Shown here in pieces: positions 17,168-26,496 of a DNA stretch of 64,000 nt (the stretch's first letter is position 1; each line of letters begins with the position of its first letter). Source of the DNA: Clostridium weizhouense (GTDB lineage Bacteria; Bacillota; Clostridia; Clostridiales; Clostridiaceae); assembly GCF_019431045.1 (NCBI RefSeq), contig NZ_JAHXPT010000001.1, positions 1 to 64,000 of the forward strand, read 5' to 3'. The notes beneath the pieces were generated by a model, which searched no databases, had not been told where the DNA came from, and saw only the letters and a program-made list of their open reading frames with translations. The translations under genes were made by a program, and so were the position numbers.

Positions 17168-17347
17168 ACGGCTAACCGTAATTAATTATATATCCGGTTT
17201 AGCGTTTATACAAGTTCTACCAATTACGTTTTTCCGTTATATTATACCCTTCTATATAATAATCCTTGTTTTATCTCCGGTTTTCTGTAATTTTTGATTT
17301 ACTTTAGTAATATTAAGTGGTATGATATTCCTGTAAACCGTAATTAC
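17168..17347. promoter_or_regulatory. Repressor operator sites
   Basis: Between the divergent activator and repressor genes an 11-bp sequence, AACCGTAATTA, occurs at 17174-17184 and again at 17336-17346. The first is part of an inverted repeat ACGG-CTAA-CCGT (17168-17179). The second lies in GTAA-N7-TTAC (17333-17347) at the probable start of the repressor transcript. A related site ACG-N6-CGT is at 17226-17237. These are likely binding sites of the Xre-type repressor, giving autoregulation and control of the leftward transcript. Confidence 0.55.
17298..17326 (+). promoter_or_regulatory. Promoter of the repressor gene
   Basis: TTTACT at 17298-17303 and TATGAT at 17321-17326 with a 17-bp spacer, a sigma-A type promoter. 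The predicted start, near 17333, coincides with the operator copy at 17333-17347. Confidence 0.65.
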
Positions 17348-17366
17348 TTATAAAGGGGGATTGAAA

Positions 17367-17735
17367 ATGAGCTATATAGGTGATTTTTTAAAAGCTACAA
17401 GAATTCAAAAAAAATTCACATTAAAAGAATTATCTGATATAAGCGGTGTTGGTCCTAGTACTATTTCAGATATAGAAACAGGTACTTCTTTAAATCCTAG
17501 AATGAGCACACTTCAAAGACTTGCTAATGCACTTGAAATATCTGTTAATGATTTTTTTGAAAGCGATAATCATATCATTGAAAATAATAAACTACCTAAA
17601 AAAAATATTGATGTTGAAAAACAAAAACAAATAGATACCGTTGCAGCACATTTAGAAGATAAAAACTTAACTCCTAAAAAGGTAAAACTATTAAAAGATT
17701 ATATTGATGCTTTATTTGACGATGAATATTGGTAA
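17367..17735 (+). CDS. Xre-family repressor
   Basis: A 122-residue DNA-binding protein started at the ATG at 17367, with GGGGG seven bases before it; an upstream TTG at 17361 lacks spacing. Residues 8-63 form a Cro/C1-type helix-turn-helix (KKFTLKELSDISGVGPSTIS). The C-terminal half is helical with no cleavage domain, so release of repression probably depends on the neighbouring protease, not on RecA-driven self-cleavage. It is transcribed away from the tail cluster and very likely keeps it off. Confidence 0.88.
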   Translation: MSYIGDFLKATRIQKKFTLKELSDISGVGPSTISDIETGTSLNPRMSTLQRLANALEISVNDFFESDNHIIENNKLPKKNIDVEKQKQIDTVAAHLEDKNLTPKKVKLLKDYIDALFDDEYW

Positions 17736-17754
17736 AAGATAAGGATATACTTTA

Positions 17755-18216
17755 ATGACATATGAAAGCTTGCTTATAGATGCTGAAAATAAGGGGTTAA
17801 GGGTTAAGGAGAAAAAATTAAAATATAATCTTAAAGGTTTATATAAAAATAGTAAAATACTTATTGATAAAAGTATTGAAACCAATGTTGAACGTAAATG
17901 TATTTTAGTTGAAGAAATAGGACATCATGAAACCTCATTTGGAAATATAATTGACGACAATGATATTAATAATAGAAAACAAGAACTTCGTGCTAGAAGA
18001 TGGGGAAATGAAAGACTTGTTAAATTAAAAGATTTTATAAATGCTTATAATAATGGTGTAAGAAATAAATATGAATTAGCTGAATATCTAGAGGTTACAG
18101 ATGAATTTTTAGCAGAAACTATAAACCATTATAAAAGAAAATATGGGACTTATTATGAATTAGATAATTATTTAATTTATTTTGAACCTAATTTAGGTAT
18201 ACTAAAACTTATTTAA
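17755..18216 (+). CDS. ImmA/IrrE-type metallopeptidase
   Basis: A 153-residue protein with the phage ImmA active-site variant (ILVEEIGHHETS), in which Glu and two His replace the classical HExxH arrangement. A second helical segment (LRARRWGNERLVKLKDFINA) is also typical. ImmA proteases of mobile elements cut the adjacent Xre repressor after DNA damage; the pairing with the repressor 19 bases upstream supports this. It ends just before a long bidirectional terminator shared with rnpB. Confidence 0.85.
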   Translation: MTYESLLIDAENKGLRVKEKKLKYNLKGLYKNSKILIDKSIETNVERKCILVEEIGHHETSFGNIIDDNDINNRKQELRARRWGNERLVKLKDFINAYNNGVRNKYELAEYLEVTDEFLAETINHYKRKYGTYYELDNYLIYFEPNLGILKLI

Positions 18217-18225
18217 AATAATTTT

Positions 18226-18269
18226 AAATATGAAAAACACTAGGCGTTAACCTAGTGTTTTTCATATTT
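18226..18269. terminator. Bidirectional terminator between immA-like gene and rnpB
   Basis: A perfect 19-bp stem (18226-18244 with 18251-18269) and a 6-nt loop CGTTAA, containing T-runs on both strands. It serves the plus-strand protease gene and the minus-strand RNase P RNA, and marks the border between the phage-type cluster and the core genome. Confidence 0.9.
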
Positions 18270-18272
18270 GAA

Positions 18273-18616
18273 CGAGTCAAACCATAAGCGGGGTTCTGTA
18301 TTAAGCAATCATCTATCTAGGTCTATTGTTGCCAATAGACTCAAGCGACGCACCCAGAGGCGGGACGGGCAATCCCATTAATGCCTCTCTATTCGGTCTT
18401 GCTCCAAGTGGGGTTTACATAGCCGTGAAGTCACCATCACGCTGGTAAGCTCTTACCTCACCTTTCCACCCTTACCTAAGTAAACTTAGGCGGTATATCT
18501 CTGTTGCACTTTCCTTCAAGTCGCCTTGACTGGACGTTATCCAGCACTCTGCCCTATGGAGCCCCGACTTTCCTCTCCTAGATCAAGTCTAGCAGCGATT
18601 GCACGTTTTGCTCGCA
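18273..18616 (-). rRNA. rnpB: RNase P RNA, class A (a catalytic ncRNA; type field should be read as ncRNA)
   Basis: The minus strand has the universal RNase P elements: GAGAGGAAAGTCGGGGCTCC near the 5' end, ACAGAGATATACCGCC, GGTAAGGGTGGAAAGGTGAG, and CCACTTGGAGCAAGACC. The 5' CGAG-AAAAC and the 3' GGTTT-CTCG ends pair as helix P1, giving limits near 18616 and 18273 (about 344 nt). It processes the 5' ends of tRNAs. I assign class A from these segments and the genus; a covariance model would settle the exact ends. Confidence 0.9.
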
Positions 18617-18622
18617 AGATAA

Positions 18623-18651
18623 ATAATACCACAGATTTTTATATTTTACAA
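18623..18651 (-). promoter_or_regulatory. Promoter of rnpB
   Basis: On the minus strand TTGTAA (18646-18651) and TATTAT (18623-18628) are separated by 17 bp, and transcription would start at about 18616, exactly where the P1 helix of RNase P RNA begins. Confidence 0.75.
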
Positions 18652-18739
18652 ATAAAATTCAATTAAATTTGTTGGTAATTACTAAAATAAATAATAAAAT
18701 TACTATAAATAAACTTTTTTAGAAATAATATTTTCTATT

Positions 18740-18976
18740 TTATACTAATATAAATAAAAATATTAATAAGACTATTATTATTATCCCATAAAGGTTAACT
18801 CCCCACAAAAGTAATGATGCAAGTATCATTGCTCCAACTATAGCTTTAGGGCAAAGATACCAAGGGCAAGGTCCTGGAAAGAATGGATACCACCAGCCTC
18901 TCCTTCTTCCACCTCTAAAACATCTTTTCACATTCCTACACATATGTTTAAAGCCTTTTTTGTTGCCATCCCCCAT
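18740..18976 (-). CDS. Small membrane protein of unknown function
   Basis: A 78-residue protein from the ATG at 18976, which has AGGTGG five bases upstream; a GTG at 18985 overlaps that site. The N-terminal third is very basic with two Cys (HMCRNVKRCFRGGRRRG), followed by an aromatic, Pro-rich stretch (WWYPFFPGPCPWYLCP) and two hydrophobic segments to the C-terminus. The four cysteines might bind metal or form disulfides. No family recognised. It stands alone between rnpB and nif3. Confidence 0.65.
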   Translation of the reverse strand: MGDGNKKGFKHMCRNVKRCFRGGRRRGWWYPFFPGPCPWYLCPKAIVGAMILASLLLWGVNLYGIIIIVLLIFLFILV

Positions 18977-19154
18977 AATTACCACCTACACATTATTCTT
19001 ATAACTAATATATGCATATATATCATGGTTTAGTTAACTGATAAAGTGGAAATTTTGCTGTTATAATGACACATTAAAATTGATACTATTTTATTTAAAC
19101 TTTTTATATAATATATGTTTTAAGTTAATATTAATATTAACTTAAAACAAAAAT

Positions 19155-19946
19155 CTATATAAAACTATAAGGATCTTCACATTTCTTTGATATTATAAAT
19201 TCAATATCTTTAAATTCGTCTTTTAAAAATTCCAAACTTTTAAAAAAACTAATCCATTCAGTTCCAAAATGTCCAGCATCTATTATACTTATTCCCATTT
19301 CTTTAAAATCAGATGCAAAATGATAAGTAGTGTCTCCCGTTATTATACATTCTGCACCAAGGTCTTTTGCTTTAGTGAAAAGATCTTGACCACTTCCATT
19401 GATTATAGCCAATGTATTAAATTCACTTTTCCCCTCTACAACTCTCATATGTTGTACATTTAACTTATTTTTTATAATCATTATAATCTCTTTTAATTCA
19501 ATTTTATTTTCTAATTTAACTATTCTTCCAATACCAGCATCTTCAAAACCTTTAATATTAGAAGTTTCAATTATTTTATTTGATTTAAATCCAAGCATTT
19601 CAACTAATGTTTCATTTATTCCTAATTTAGCAGAATCTAAATTAGTATGACATGAATACAGACTTATATCATTTTGAATTAAACTTATTAATTTTTCTCC
19701 TAATAAATCACCTTTTACTATATTTTTAGGTTTTCTAAATATTAAAGGATGGTGAGTTATTATTAAATCAACTTTATTTTCTATTGCTTCTTTAATTACC
19801 TTGTTAGTGCAATCTAACGCTAATAAAACCTTCTTTACATTTTTATTATTATCTCCAACCATTAAACCAACATTATCATAATCTTCTTTTAAAAATTTAG
19901 GTGCTTTTTTTTCAATTAATTTTGAAATATCCTTAACAGTACTCAT
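19155..19946 (-). CDS. Nif3-like dinuclear metal-centre protein (YqfO)
   Basis: A 263-residue Nif3-family protein. Metal ligands are visible in LIITHHPLIF near residue 66, SCHTNLDS near 100, and DAGHFGTEW near 220. The family forms hexameric toroids with two metal ions; a GTP cyclohydrolase I type 2 activity is sometimes assigned, but the physiological role is open. The PII-like insert found in Bacillus YqfO is absent, so this is the short form. It follows trmK by 26 bases, as in many Firmicutes. Confidence 0.9.
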   Translation of the reverse strand: MSTVKDISKLIEKKAPKFLKEDYDNVGLMVGDNNKNVKKVLLALDCTNKVIKEAIENKVDLIITHHPLIFRKPKNIVKGDLLGEKLISLIQNDISLYSCHTNLDSAKLGINETLVEMLGFKSNKIIETSNIKGFEDAGIGRIVKLENKIELKEIIMIIKNKLNVQHMRVVEGKSEFNTLAIINGSGQDLFTKAKDLGAECIITGDTTYHFASDFKEMGISIIDAGHFGTEWISFFKSLEFLKDEFKDIEFIISKKCEDPYSFI

Positions 19947-19972
19947 TATAATTTTACTCCTTTAATAATAAA

Positions 19973-20659
19973 TTAACTAATAAATCCTTCTAAAACTTTA
20001 ATCTTATTTTTAATTTCTGTTTTTCTTCTTTCCGCGGCTTCTGTATTTTCCTTAATAAAATTTAAAATCTTATTATATTTTTCAATTTTAAATTTTATAT
20101 ATTCTTTGATTAATACATTATTTTCTTTTAACATTATAGGACTTATTTCATAAAATATAGAATCTAATGTTGTTCTTTCTCCCGATTTATATTTAACTTT
20201 AAATAATTCATAATATTGCCCTTCATCAAAACACAAATCTTCATTTAAAATTTTATAATTATTATTATATAAATATTCTCTTAAAATTTCAGGATTTTGA
20301 GCTGGTTGAAGAACTATATAATCTAAATTTTTAACCTTCTCTAGATCATTCTCTAATATATCTCTAATTAAGTTACCACCCATTCCAGCAATTATAACAC
20401 CTTGTGCTTCATTATTTCTTAAAGGTTTAAGACCACCTCCTAATCTAAGATCAACATTAGATAATACACCATCCAATGAAGCATTAATTTTTGCCTTTTG
20501 AAGAGGATCTTTGTTTATATCAGATGCAATAGCTTTTTCTGATATTTTATTTTTTACTAAATAAATAGGTATATATCCATGATCAGTACCAACATCCATG
20601 ATCACTTTACATTTATCTGCATACTTAATAATCCAATTCAATCTTTTGCTTAATTCCAT
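19973..20659 (-). CDS. trmK: tRNA (adenine-N1)-methyltransferase TrmK
   Basis: A 228-residue Rossmann methyltransferase that makes m1A22 in tRNA. The SAM-binding loop is VIMDVGTDHGYIPIYLV (residues 19-35), followed by the family marks GVIIAGMGGNLI near 83 and LQPAQNPEILREYL near 117. The C-terminal 70 residues are the expected coiled-coil extension. It lies between rpoD and nif3, the conserved order in Firmicutes. Confidence 0.92.
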   Translation of the reverse strand: MELSKRLNWIIKYADKCKVIMDVGTDHGYIPIYLVKNKISEKAIASDINKDPLQKAKINASLDGVLSNVDLRLGGGLKPLRNNEAQGVIIAGMGGNLIRDILENDLEKVKNLDYIVLQPAQNPEILREYLYNNNYKILNEDLCFDEGQYYELFKVKYKSGERTTLDSIFYEISPIMLKENNVLIKEYIKFKIEKYNKILNFIKENTEAAERRKTEIKNKIKVLEGFIS

Positions 20660-20862
20660 ATTCTATCTACACTCCTACTTATGTATCATGTCTCTTTTAG
20701 TACATGAATTTATTTTAATCATAAAATTAACAATAATATAATATTTCTATATTTTTAAATAAATATTAATATTATATTATAAAAACAAAACTACCTTAAA
20801 ATTCACTTTTTAAACAAAAACATTAATTTAATTTGAAATATCACTCAAATTAAATGCTATAT

Positions 20863-20891
20863 TAAAAAAAGAGCACCTTAAAAAAGGTGCT
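20863..20891 (-). terminator. Terminator of rpoD
   Basis: AGCACCTT pairs with AAGGTGCT across a 4-nt loop (20872-20891), followed on the minus strand by CTTTTTTT. The stem reaches into the rpoD stop codon. It separates the dnaG-rpoD transcript from trmK-nif3. Confidence 0.85.
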
Positions 20892-21991
20892 TAATCTAAA
20901 TAATCTTTTAATTTCTTACTTCTTGATGGGTGTCTTAATTTTCTTAAAGCTTTTGCTTCTATTTGTCTAATTCTTTCTCTTGTAACATTAAACTCTTTTC
21001 CTACCTCTTCAAGAGTTCTAGCTCTTCCATCATCTAAGCCAAACCTTAATCTTAATACCTTTTCTTCTCTAGGAGTTAAAGTATCTAGTACATTTATTAA
21101 TTGTTCTTTTAGCATTGTAAATGCTGCTGCTTCTGCTGGAGCTGGAGCTTCATCATCTGGTATAAAATCACCTAAATGAGAATCTTCTTCTTCTCCTATT
21201 GGAGTTTCTAAAGATACTGGTTCTTGTGCTATTTTTTGAATCTCACGAACTTTATCTACTGGTAATTCCATTACTTTTGAAATTTCTTCTGGGAAAGGAT
21301 CTCTACCAAGTTCTTGTAATAATTGTCTTTGAACTCTTATTAATTTATTTATTGTTTCCACCATGTGTACAGGTATTCTTATAGTTCTAGCTTGATCCGC
21401 AATAGCCCTAGTTATTGCCTGTCTAATCCACCATGTAGCATAAGTAGAGAATTTGTACCCTTTTCTGTAATCAAACTTTTCAACAGCTTTTATAAGTCCT
21501 AAATTTCCTTCTTGAATTAAATCCAAAAATAACATTCCTCTTCCGACATATCTTTTAGCAATACTTACTACTAATCTTAAATTAGCTTCTGCAAGTTTTT
21601 TCTTAGCTACTTGATCACCATCTTCAATTCTTCTTGCATAATCTATTTCTTCCTCCGAAGATAATAGAGGAACTTTTCCTATTTCCTTTAAATACATTCT
21701 TACAGGGTCATCTATAGCTATACCTTCTGGAACTGTTAAATCTATTTCTTCTTCAACTTCTGGTTGAGCATGTTCAGCACCTATAACTTCAATTCCCATC
21801 ATTTCAAGAACTTCATATATTTTCTCTATTTGTTCTGGATTTAAATCTATATGATCTATTTCATCCATAATTTCTTTATATGTTAAAGAACCATTTTTCT
21901 TTCCTTTTTCAATAAGACCCTTCACCATGGCCATTCTAGCATTTTTATCATCTTTTCCTTTTACGGCCTTTGTTTTAGTTTTTTGCTCCAT
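20891..21991 (-). CDS. rpoD: RNA polymerase primary sigma factor SigA
   Basis: About 366 residues from the ATG at 21991, which has AGGAGG ten bases upstream; a further ATG at 22021 overlaps the dnaG stop (TAATG) but has a poorer site. Region 1.2 is [18 protein letters not shown], region 2 includes [20 protein letters not shown] and [19 protein letters not shown], and region 4.2 is [20 protein letters not shown]. It directs RNA polymerase to vegetative promoters, including the TTGACA/TATAAT types in this window. It is in the classical dnaG-rpoD operon. Confidence 0.96.
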   Translation of the reverse strand: MEQKTKTKAVKGKDDKNARMAMVKGLIEKGKKNGSLTYKEIMDEIDHIDLNPEQIEKIYEVLEMMGIEVIGAEHAQPEVEEEIDLTVPEGIAIDDPVRMYLKEIGKVPLLSSEEEIDYARRIEDGDQVAKKKLAEANLRLVVSIAKRYVGRGMLFLDLIQEGNLGLIKAVEKFDYRKGYKFSTYATWWIRQAITRAIADQARTIRIPVHMVETINKLIRVQRQLLQELGRDPFPEEISKVMELPVDKVREIQKIAQEPVSLETPIGEEEDSHLGDFIPDDEAPAPAEAAAFTMLKEQLINVLDTLTPREEKVLRLRFGLDDGRARTLEEVGKEFNVTRERIRQIEAKALRKLRHPSRSKKLKDYLD

Positions 21992-22020
21992 ATTTTCTTT
22001 ACCTCCTTCTGCCATGACCA

Positions 22021-23802
22021 TTATCCTCTCTTTCTTTTCTTCAATTCTTCTGACAAATTTGTTAGTTTAATTGCAAGTTTTATAGATTCCTCAATCATTC
22101 CCTTATCTTCCAACTTTCTTTGTTCATTCTTTAAATTATCAATTTCTAATTTTAGTTTAAAGCACCTTACTTCATTTAAATAATCATTAATTAATCTTTC
22201 CTTATCACTTAAGTCTAGAATTTTATGTTCTTTTATAGCAATCCATTCTTTTGAAGTTTCTATATCATCACATCTACTCTCAATATACGACTCCAAATTA
22301 TTAGAACCATTATTTTTGCTTTCTAGTATTAATGAATAAATTTTGTTATGAGAATTCATGATAAAATCTCCTACAATTATACTCTTAATTATTTCTTCAG
22401 AGATTTCTTCATTTAATATTAACTTAAGCAATGCCCTTTCAGCTTTTACATATGCTGGTTCTACATATAATTTTGTTCCAAATTCTTCCTTTTTATTCAT
22501 ATAATTATTTTCTTTTTGTTTTTTAGTCATTACTTGTGAAAGTAAGTCATATAATGCCTGTTCTTTTATTCCAGTATCTTCGGAAATTTTTTTAATATAT
22601 ACATCTTTTTCTACTGGATTTAAGTCTGCTAATATCTTAGCTACATTTTCACCATATTTAATTAAACTTTTAGCATCTTTGAAGTTTACTCCTTCACCAA
22701 TTTTTTTAATTCTATAGTCAATCAATGGTAATGCATCATTAGCTAATCTTAAAAAAGCATCTTTCCCATTACTTCTCACAAACTCATCTGGATCTTTTCC
22801 TTCTGGAACTACTAACACCTTAACATCAAACCCATTATTTCTAAGAATTTCAAGTCCTCTTAATGTTGCAGTTTGACCAGCAATATCTGCATCATAAGAT
22901 ATAATCACATTATTTGTATATCTCTTTAAAAGTTTAGCTTGATTAACAGTAAGTGCTGTCCCTAATGATGCAACAACATTAGTTATTCCATATTGATGTA
23001 AAGTAATTAAATCCATATAGCCTTCGACTATGATAATATAATCTTCTTTTATTTTATTTTTAATTGCAAAATTTAACCCATATAAATTAATTCCTTTTTG
23101 GAATATTATTGTTTCCGGAGAATTTAAATATTTAGGTTTTGAATCATCTAAAACCCTTCCACCAAAACCAATAACTCTTCCTTTAACGTCAAATACAGGA
23201 AACATAACTCTATTTCTAAATCTATCATATATGTTCCCCTTATTTTCATTTTTAGAAACTAATCCTGCTTCAAGTAATAAAGTATCTTTATATCCTTTTA
23301 TCCTTAAATAATTTATTAGATCTCTCCAACTATCTTTTGAATATCCTAACCCAAATCTTTTTATTGTTTCTTCCTTAATTCCTCTATTAAGAAAATAATC
23401 TTTTGCATTTTTTATTCTTTGAAGATTTGCAAAATAATATCTTCCTGCCTCTGTATTAATCTTATATAAAAGATCTTTTTTCTTTGAGGTTTCAGACTGT
23501 CTTTTATCATTTATATTCAAAGAAATGTTGGCTTTGTCTGCTAAGTACTTTGCAGCCTCTACAAATGTAAGTCTTCGTTGTTTCATAATGAATGTAAATA
23601 CATTTCCCGCTTCTCCACATGCAAAACATTTATATATTTGTTTATCTTGAGAAACACTGAATGAGGGACTCTTATCATTATGAAATGGACATAAACCTAT
23701 ATAGTTTCTGCCTGATTTTTTTAATCTTATGCTTTCTGAAATAATATCAACTATGTCACTTTGCTCTCTTATTTTTTCAATAATATCTTGTGGAATTTGC
23801 AA
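22021..23802 (-). CDS. dnaG: DNA primase DnaG
   Basis: A 593-residue primase beginning at TTG, with GGAGG upstream. The zinc-binding domain has C38, H41, C59 and C62 ([13 protein letters not shown] and [13 protein letters not shown]). The TOPRIM core has the acidic residues in [13 protein letters not shown] (about 257) and [10 protein letters not shown] (about 302). The C-terminal helicase-binding part is short and divergent, as usual in clostridia. It makes RNA primers at the replication fork. It is followed directly by rpoD. Confidence 0.95.
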   Translation of the reverse strand: MQIPQDIIEKIREQSDIVDIISESIRLKKSGRNYIGLCPFHNDKSPSFSVSQDKQIYKCFACGEAGNVFTFIMKQRRLTFVEAAKYLADKANISLNINDKRQSETSKKKDLLYKINTEAGRYYFANLQRIKNAKDYFLNRGIKEETIKRFGLGYSKDSWRDLINYLRIKGYKDTLLLEAGLVSKNENKGNIYDRFRNRVMFPVFDVKGRVIGFGGRVLDDSKPKYLNSPETIIFQKGINLYGLNFAIKNKIKEDYIIIVEGYMDLITLHQYGITNVVASLGTALTVNQAKLLKRYTNNVIISYDADIAGQTATLRGLEILRNNGFDVKVLVVPEGKDPDEFVRSNGKDAFLRLANDALPLIDYRIKKIGEGVNFKDAKSLIKYGENVAKILADLNPVEKDVYIKKISEDTGIKEQALYDLLSQVMTKKQKENNYMNKKEEFGTKLYVEPAYVKAERALLKLILNEEISEEIIKSIIVGDFIMNSHNKIYSLILESKNNGSNNLESYIESRCDDIETSKEWIAIKEHKILDLSDKERLINDYLNEVRCFKLKLEIDNLKNEQRKLEDKGMIEESIKLAIKLTNLSEELKKRKRG

Positions 23803-24049
23803 GGAGACATCTCCCTCCTTACTTTTTTTTTCAGCAATTATATAATATTCGACATCTTATTTGCTTTTCCTTCTTATTGCATAAATTTTTTTTATATTTA
23901 CAAATCATAATTCTTATAATTCTTCTTTTTTACTTATATTCCTCTTTTTTCTTTATAAAATTTATTTACCCATTTAATATAAATTTTATACTATAAATTT
24001 TATAAATCTTTATTCTATTATAATTACCTTAATAATTTTATTTAAACAA

Positions 24050-25075
24050 CTAATATATTACTAATTTAGGAACATATAATTTATTAAATAAAGATAAACA
24101 ATAATCATCACTCATTCCAGCAATGTAATCAGCTACACCTCTTTTTAATCCTTCTTCTTCTACTATATCTTTATAAATTTTAGGCATTTCTTCTGGATGA
24201 TTAGTATAATAATTTAAAAGTTCTCTTAATACAAATTTTGCTTTATCTCTTTCTATTTTTAACTTCTCCCCTAAATATATATTTTTAAACATATAATTTC
24301 TAAGTTCAATCATTGATTCCTCAATTTCTTTATCTAATCCTACTTCTTTTATTCCATTACTTATATTTTTATTAGATGTCTTTATAAAATTTTTAATTAA
24401 TATATCTAATCTTTTATTTGAAGAATTTCCTAGCACTTTGCTTATTTCTTTAGGAATAGCATCTTCTTTAAGTAAACCAGCTCTTACTGAATCATCTATA
24501 TCATGATTTAAATATGCTATTTTATCACTATATTTTACAACTATACCTTCTAATGTTATTGCTTTTGAACTTTTTTCTCCAAAACCACTATGTTTTAATA
24601 TTCCATCAATAACTTCTCTCGTTAAATTAATTCCCAATCCATTATTTTCTAATTTTTTTACTACTCTAACACTTTGTTCATTGTGCCTAAACCTTCCTAA
24701 ATATTCATTTAAAACTTCTTCTCCATTATGTGCAAAAGCAACATGCCCTAAATCATGCCCTAATGCTATAGCTTCAATCAAATTTTCATTTAAACCTATT
24801 CCAACACCAATGCTCCTAGCCACCTGTGCAACTTCTAAAGTGTGCGTTAATCTTGTTCTATAGTGATCCCCAAAAGTTTTTATATATACTTGTGTTTTAT
24901 GTTTTAATCTTCTAAATGATTTACTATGAATAATTCTATCTCTATCTACCATATAACAAGTTCGAATATCATCTTTTTCTTCTTCTCTAGCTCTTCCTAA
25001 AGAAGAAGATGAAAAAGAGGCTTCCGGAATAAGTGTCAACCTTTCAAAACCCTCAATTTTTTCCCTTATATTCAT
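24050..25075 (-). CDS. dgt: dGTPase-like HD-domain dNTP triphosphohydrolase
   Basis: A 341-residue HD-domain enzyme of the dGTP triphosphohydrolase-like group. Metal ligands are H78 in [18 protein letters not shown] and the H107-D108 pair in [16 protein letters not shown]; a third Asp lies in [15 protein letters not shown]. It hydrolyses dNTPs to nucleoside and triphosphate. It stands just upstream of dnaG-rpoD on the same strand, a common clostridial arrangement, and is divergent from the cotS-like gene. Confidence 0.9.
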   Translation of the reverse strand: MNIREKIEGFERLTLIPEASFSSSSLGRAREEEKDDIRTCYMVDRDRIIHSKSFRRLKHKTQVYIKTFGDHYRTRLTHTLEVAQVARSIGVGIGLNENLIEAIALGHDLGHVAFAHNGEEVLNEYLGRFRHNEQSVRVVKKLENNGLGINLTREVIDGILKHSGFGEKSSKAITLEGIVVKYSDKIAYLNHDIDDSVRAGLLKEDAIPKEISKVLGNSSNKRLDILIKNFIKTSNKNISNGIKEVGLDKEIEESMIELRNYMFKNIYLGEKLKIERDKAKFVLRELLNYYTNHPEEMPKIYKDIVEEEGLKRGVADYIAGMSDDYCLSLFNKLYVPKLVIY

Positions 25076-25271
25076 ATATTCTCACCTCACTTTATCTATT
25101 CTATATATATCACTAAAATCCTCTATTTAAAACCTATAAATATTATTTACAAAAATAGCAAAATAAAATCCTTTACATCTGAAATTTTATAATTTTTTAT
25201 TTATTTATTCATGTATAATTATCGTTTTTTATTAATATCATAGTAATGAATAAATTTATAAGGAGAATTTT

Positions 25272-26339
25272 ATGCGCTCAGAATCAATTTCGTTAGAAAC
25301 ATCTAGCTTATCACCAGATATTATAAAAAATACTGTTTTAAAACATTATAATTTACAAAATGCTGAGATAAGTGTAGTTAAATTTAAAGATACCAATAAG
25401 CAAAGAGCTGTTTATAAAATAGATTATAATAGTAAAAGTTATTGTTTAAAAAAAGTTTATTATGATTTACCTGATTTATTATATGTATATTCAGCTAATG
25501 AATGGCTATTTAGAAACGGAATAACAGTCTCTAAATTTTTGCCCGCAACTGATGGTAATAGATTTGTTTATTATTCTGATATGCTTTTTATATTAACTCC
25601 TTGGATAGATGGAACTAAATGTAACTTTGATAATATAACACATGTGATACTTTCTATAAAAAAACTTGCTACTATACATTCCATATCAAAAGATTTTCAC
25701 CCTATTTTAGGAAGTTCTTATAAGGTAGGTCTTGATAATCATTACATATCAACCTTAAAACACTTTGAACAACTATTAACAATTTCAAATGAAGCTTTCA
25801 AATATAAAGATGAATTTTCAAAAGAATTTATAGCTAAATTTAATACAAATTTATATCTTGCAAAACTCTCTTTAGATATAGCTTATAATATAGATGATTC
25901 AAATTTAACCAAATCATTATGTCACGGTGATTATGTAAATAAAAATATAATTTTCACAAAATCTTTAGAACCCTGCATAATTGACTTTGATAAATGTAAA
26001 ATGGATTACTCTGTTAAAGATTTAGGATATTTTATGAGAAGATTACTCAGACGCGAAAGTACTAACTGTAATTTAGATTTGGCTTTATCTATAATTAAAA
26101 CTTATAATGATATTTTAAAGCTTACTGATTCAGACTTTAGATATTTAGTTTCATATATTTGTTTTCCTCAAAAATACTGGAGAATATCTAGAGATTATTA
26201 TAAAAATATTTCTAAATGTAATAAAACTGCTTTTTTAACACTTCTAAAAAATACAACTACTAAAAGTAAAACTCAATATGAGTTTGCTTTAAAACTAATT
26301 AAAAGTATTAAAGATGAGTTTAATATATTATTAATTTAA
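25272..26339 (+). CDS. CotS-family spore coat protein (kinase-like)
   Basis: A 355-residue protein of the CotS/YsxE family with an aminoglycoside-phosphotransferase-like fold. N-lobe lysines are in SYCLKKVYYDLPDLL near 63. The catalytic loop is SLCHGDYVNKNIIF (about 217) and the metal-binding motif is CIIDFDKCKM (about 236). In Bacillus, such proteins are deposited in the inner spore coat. Whether this one is an active kinase is unknown, though His-Gly-Asp and Asp-Phe-Asp are intact. AAGGAG lies six bases before the ATG. One of the few plus-strand genes, it ends at a terminator shared with ppdK. Confidence 0.85.
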   Translation: MRSESISLETSSLSPDIIKNTVLKHYNLQNAEISVVKFKDTNKQRAVYKIDYNSKSYCLKKVYYDLPDLLYVYSANEWLFRNGITVSKFLPATDGNRFVYYSDMLFILTPWIDGTKCNFDNITHVILSIKKLATIHSISKDFHPILGSSYKVGLDNHYISTLKHFEQLLTISNEAFKYKDEFSKEFIAKFNTNLYLAKLSLDIAYNIDDSNLTKSLCHGDYVNKNIIFTKSLEPCIIDFDKCKMDYSVKDLGYFMRRLLRRESTNCNLDLALSIIKTYNDILKLTDSDFRYLVSYICFPQKYWRISRDYYKNISKCNKTAFLTLLKNTTTKSKTQYEFALKLIKSIKDEFNILLI

Positions 26340-26434
26340 TTATATTTTTTATTCTTTAGGTTCTATACGTATAGTTTTTATAAAGCACATTCTTATATAA
26401 ACTATATTTAATTTTTATAAATTCCTGAAGAAAC

Positions 26435-26472
26435 AAAAATACACATTGGATTTATATCCAATGTGTATTTTT
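26435..26472. terminator. Bidirectional terminator between cotS-like gene and ppdK
   Basis: A 16-bp perfect stem (26435-26450 with 26457-26472) around a 6-nt loop, with A-run and T-run flanks that make it work on both strands. It separates two convergent genes. Confidence 0.9.
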
Positions 26473-26496
26473 TATATTACCTTTTATATTACCTTT
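26473..26496. repeat. 12-bp tandem duplication spanning the ppdK stop
   Basis: TATATTACCTTT occurs twice in a row; the second copy contains the ppdK stop codon (26489-26491). The copy beyond the stop is non-coding, so it looks like a slippage duplication. Confidence 0.7.

Noticed and set aside
1-18216. Complete prophage
   Set aside because: No integrase, terminase, portal, capsid or replication genes and no evident attachment sites in the window. The tail terminator is directly preceded by regulation only.
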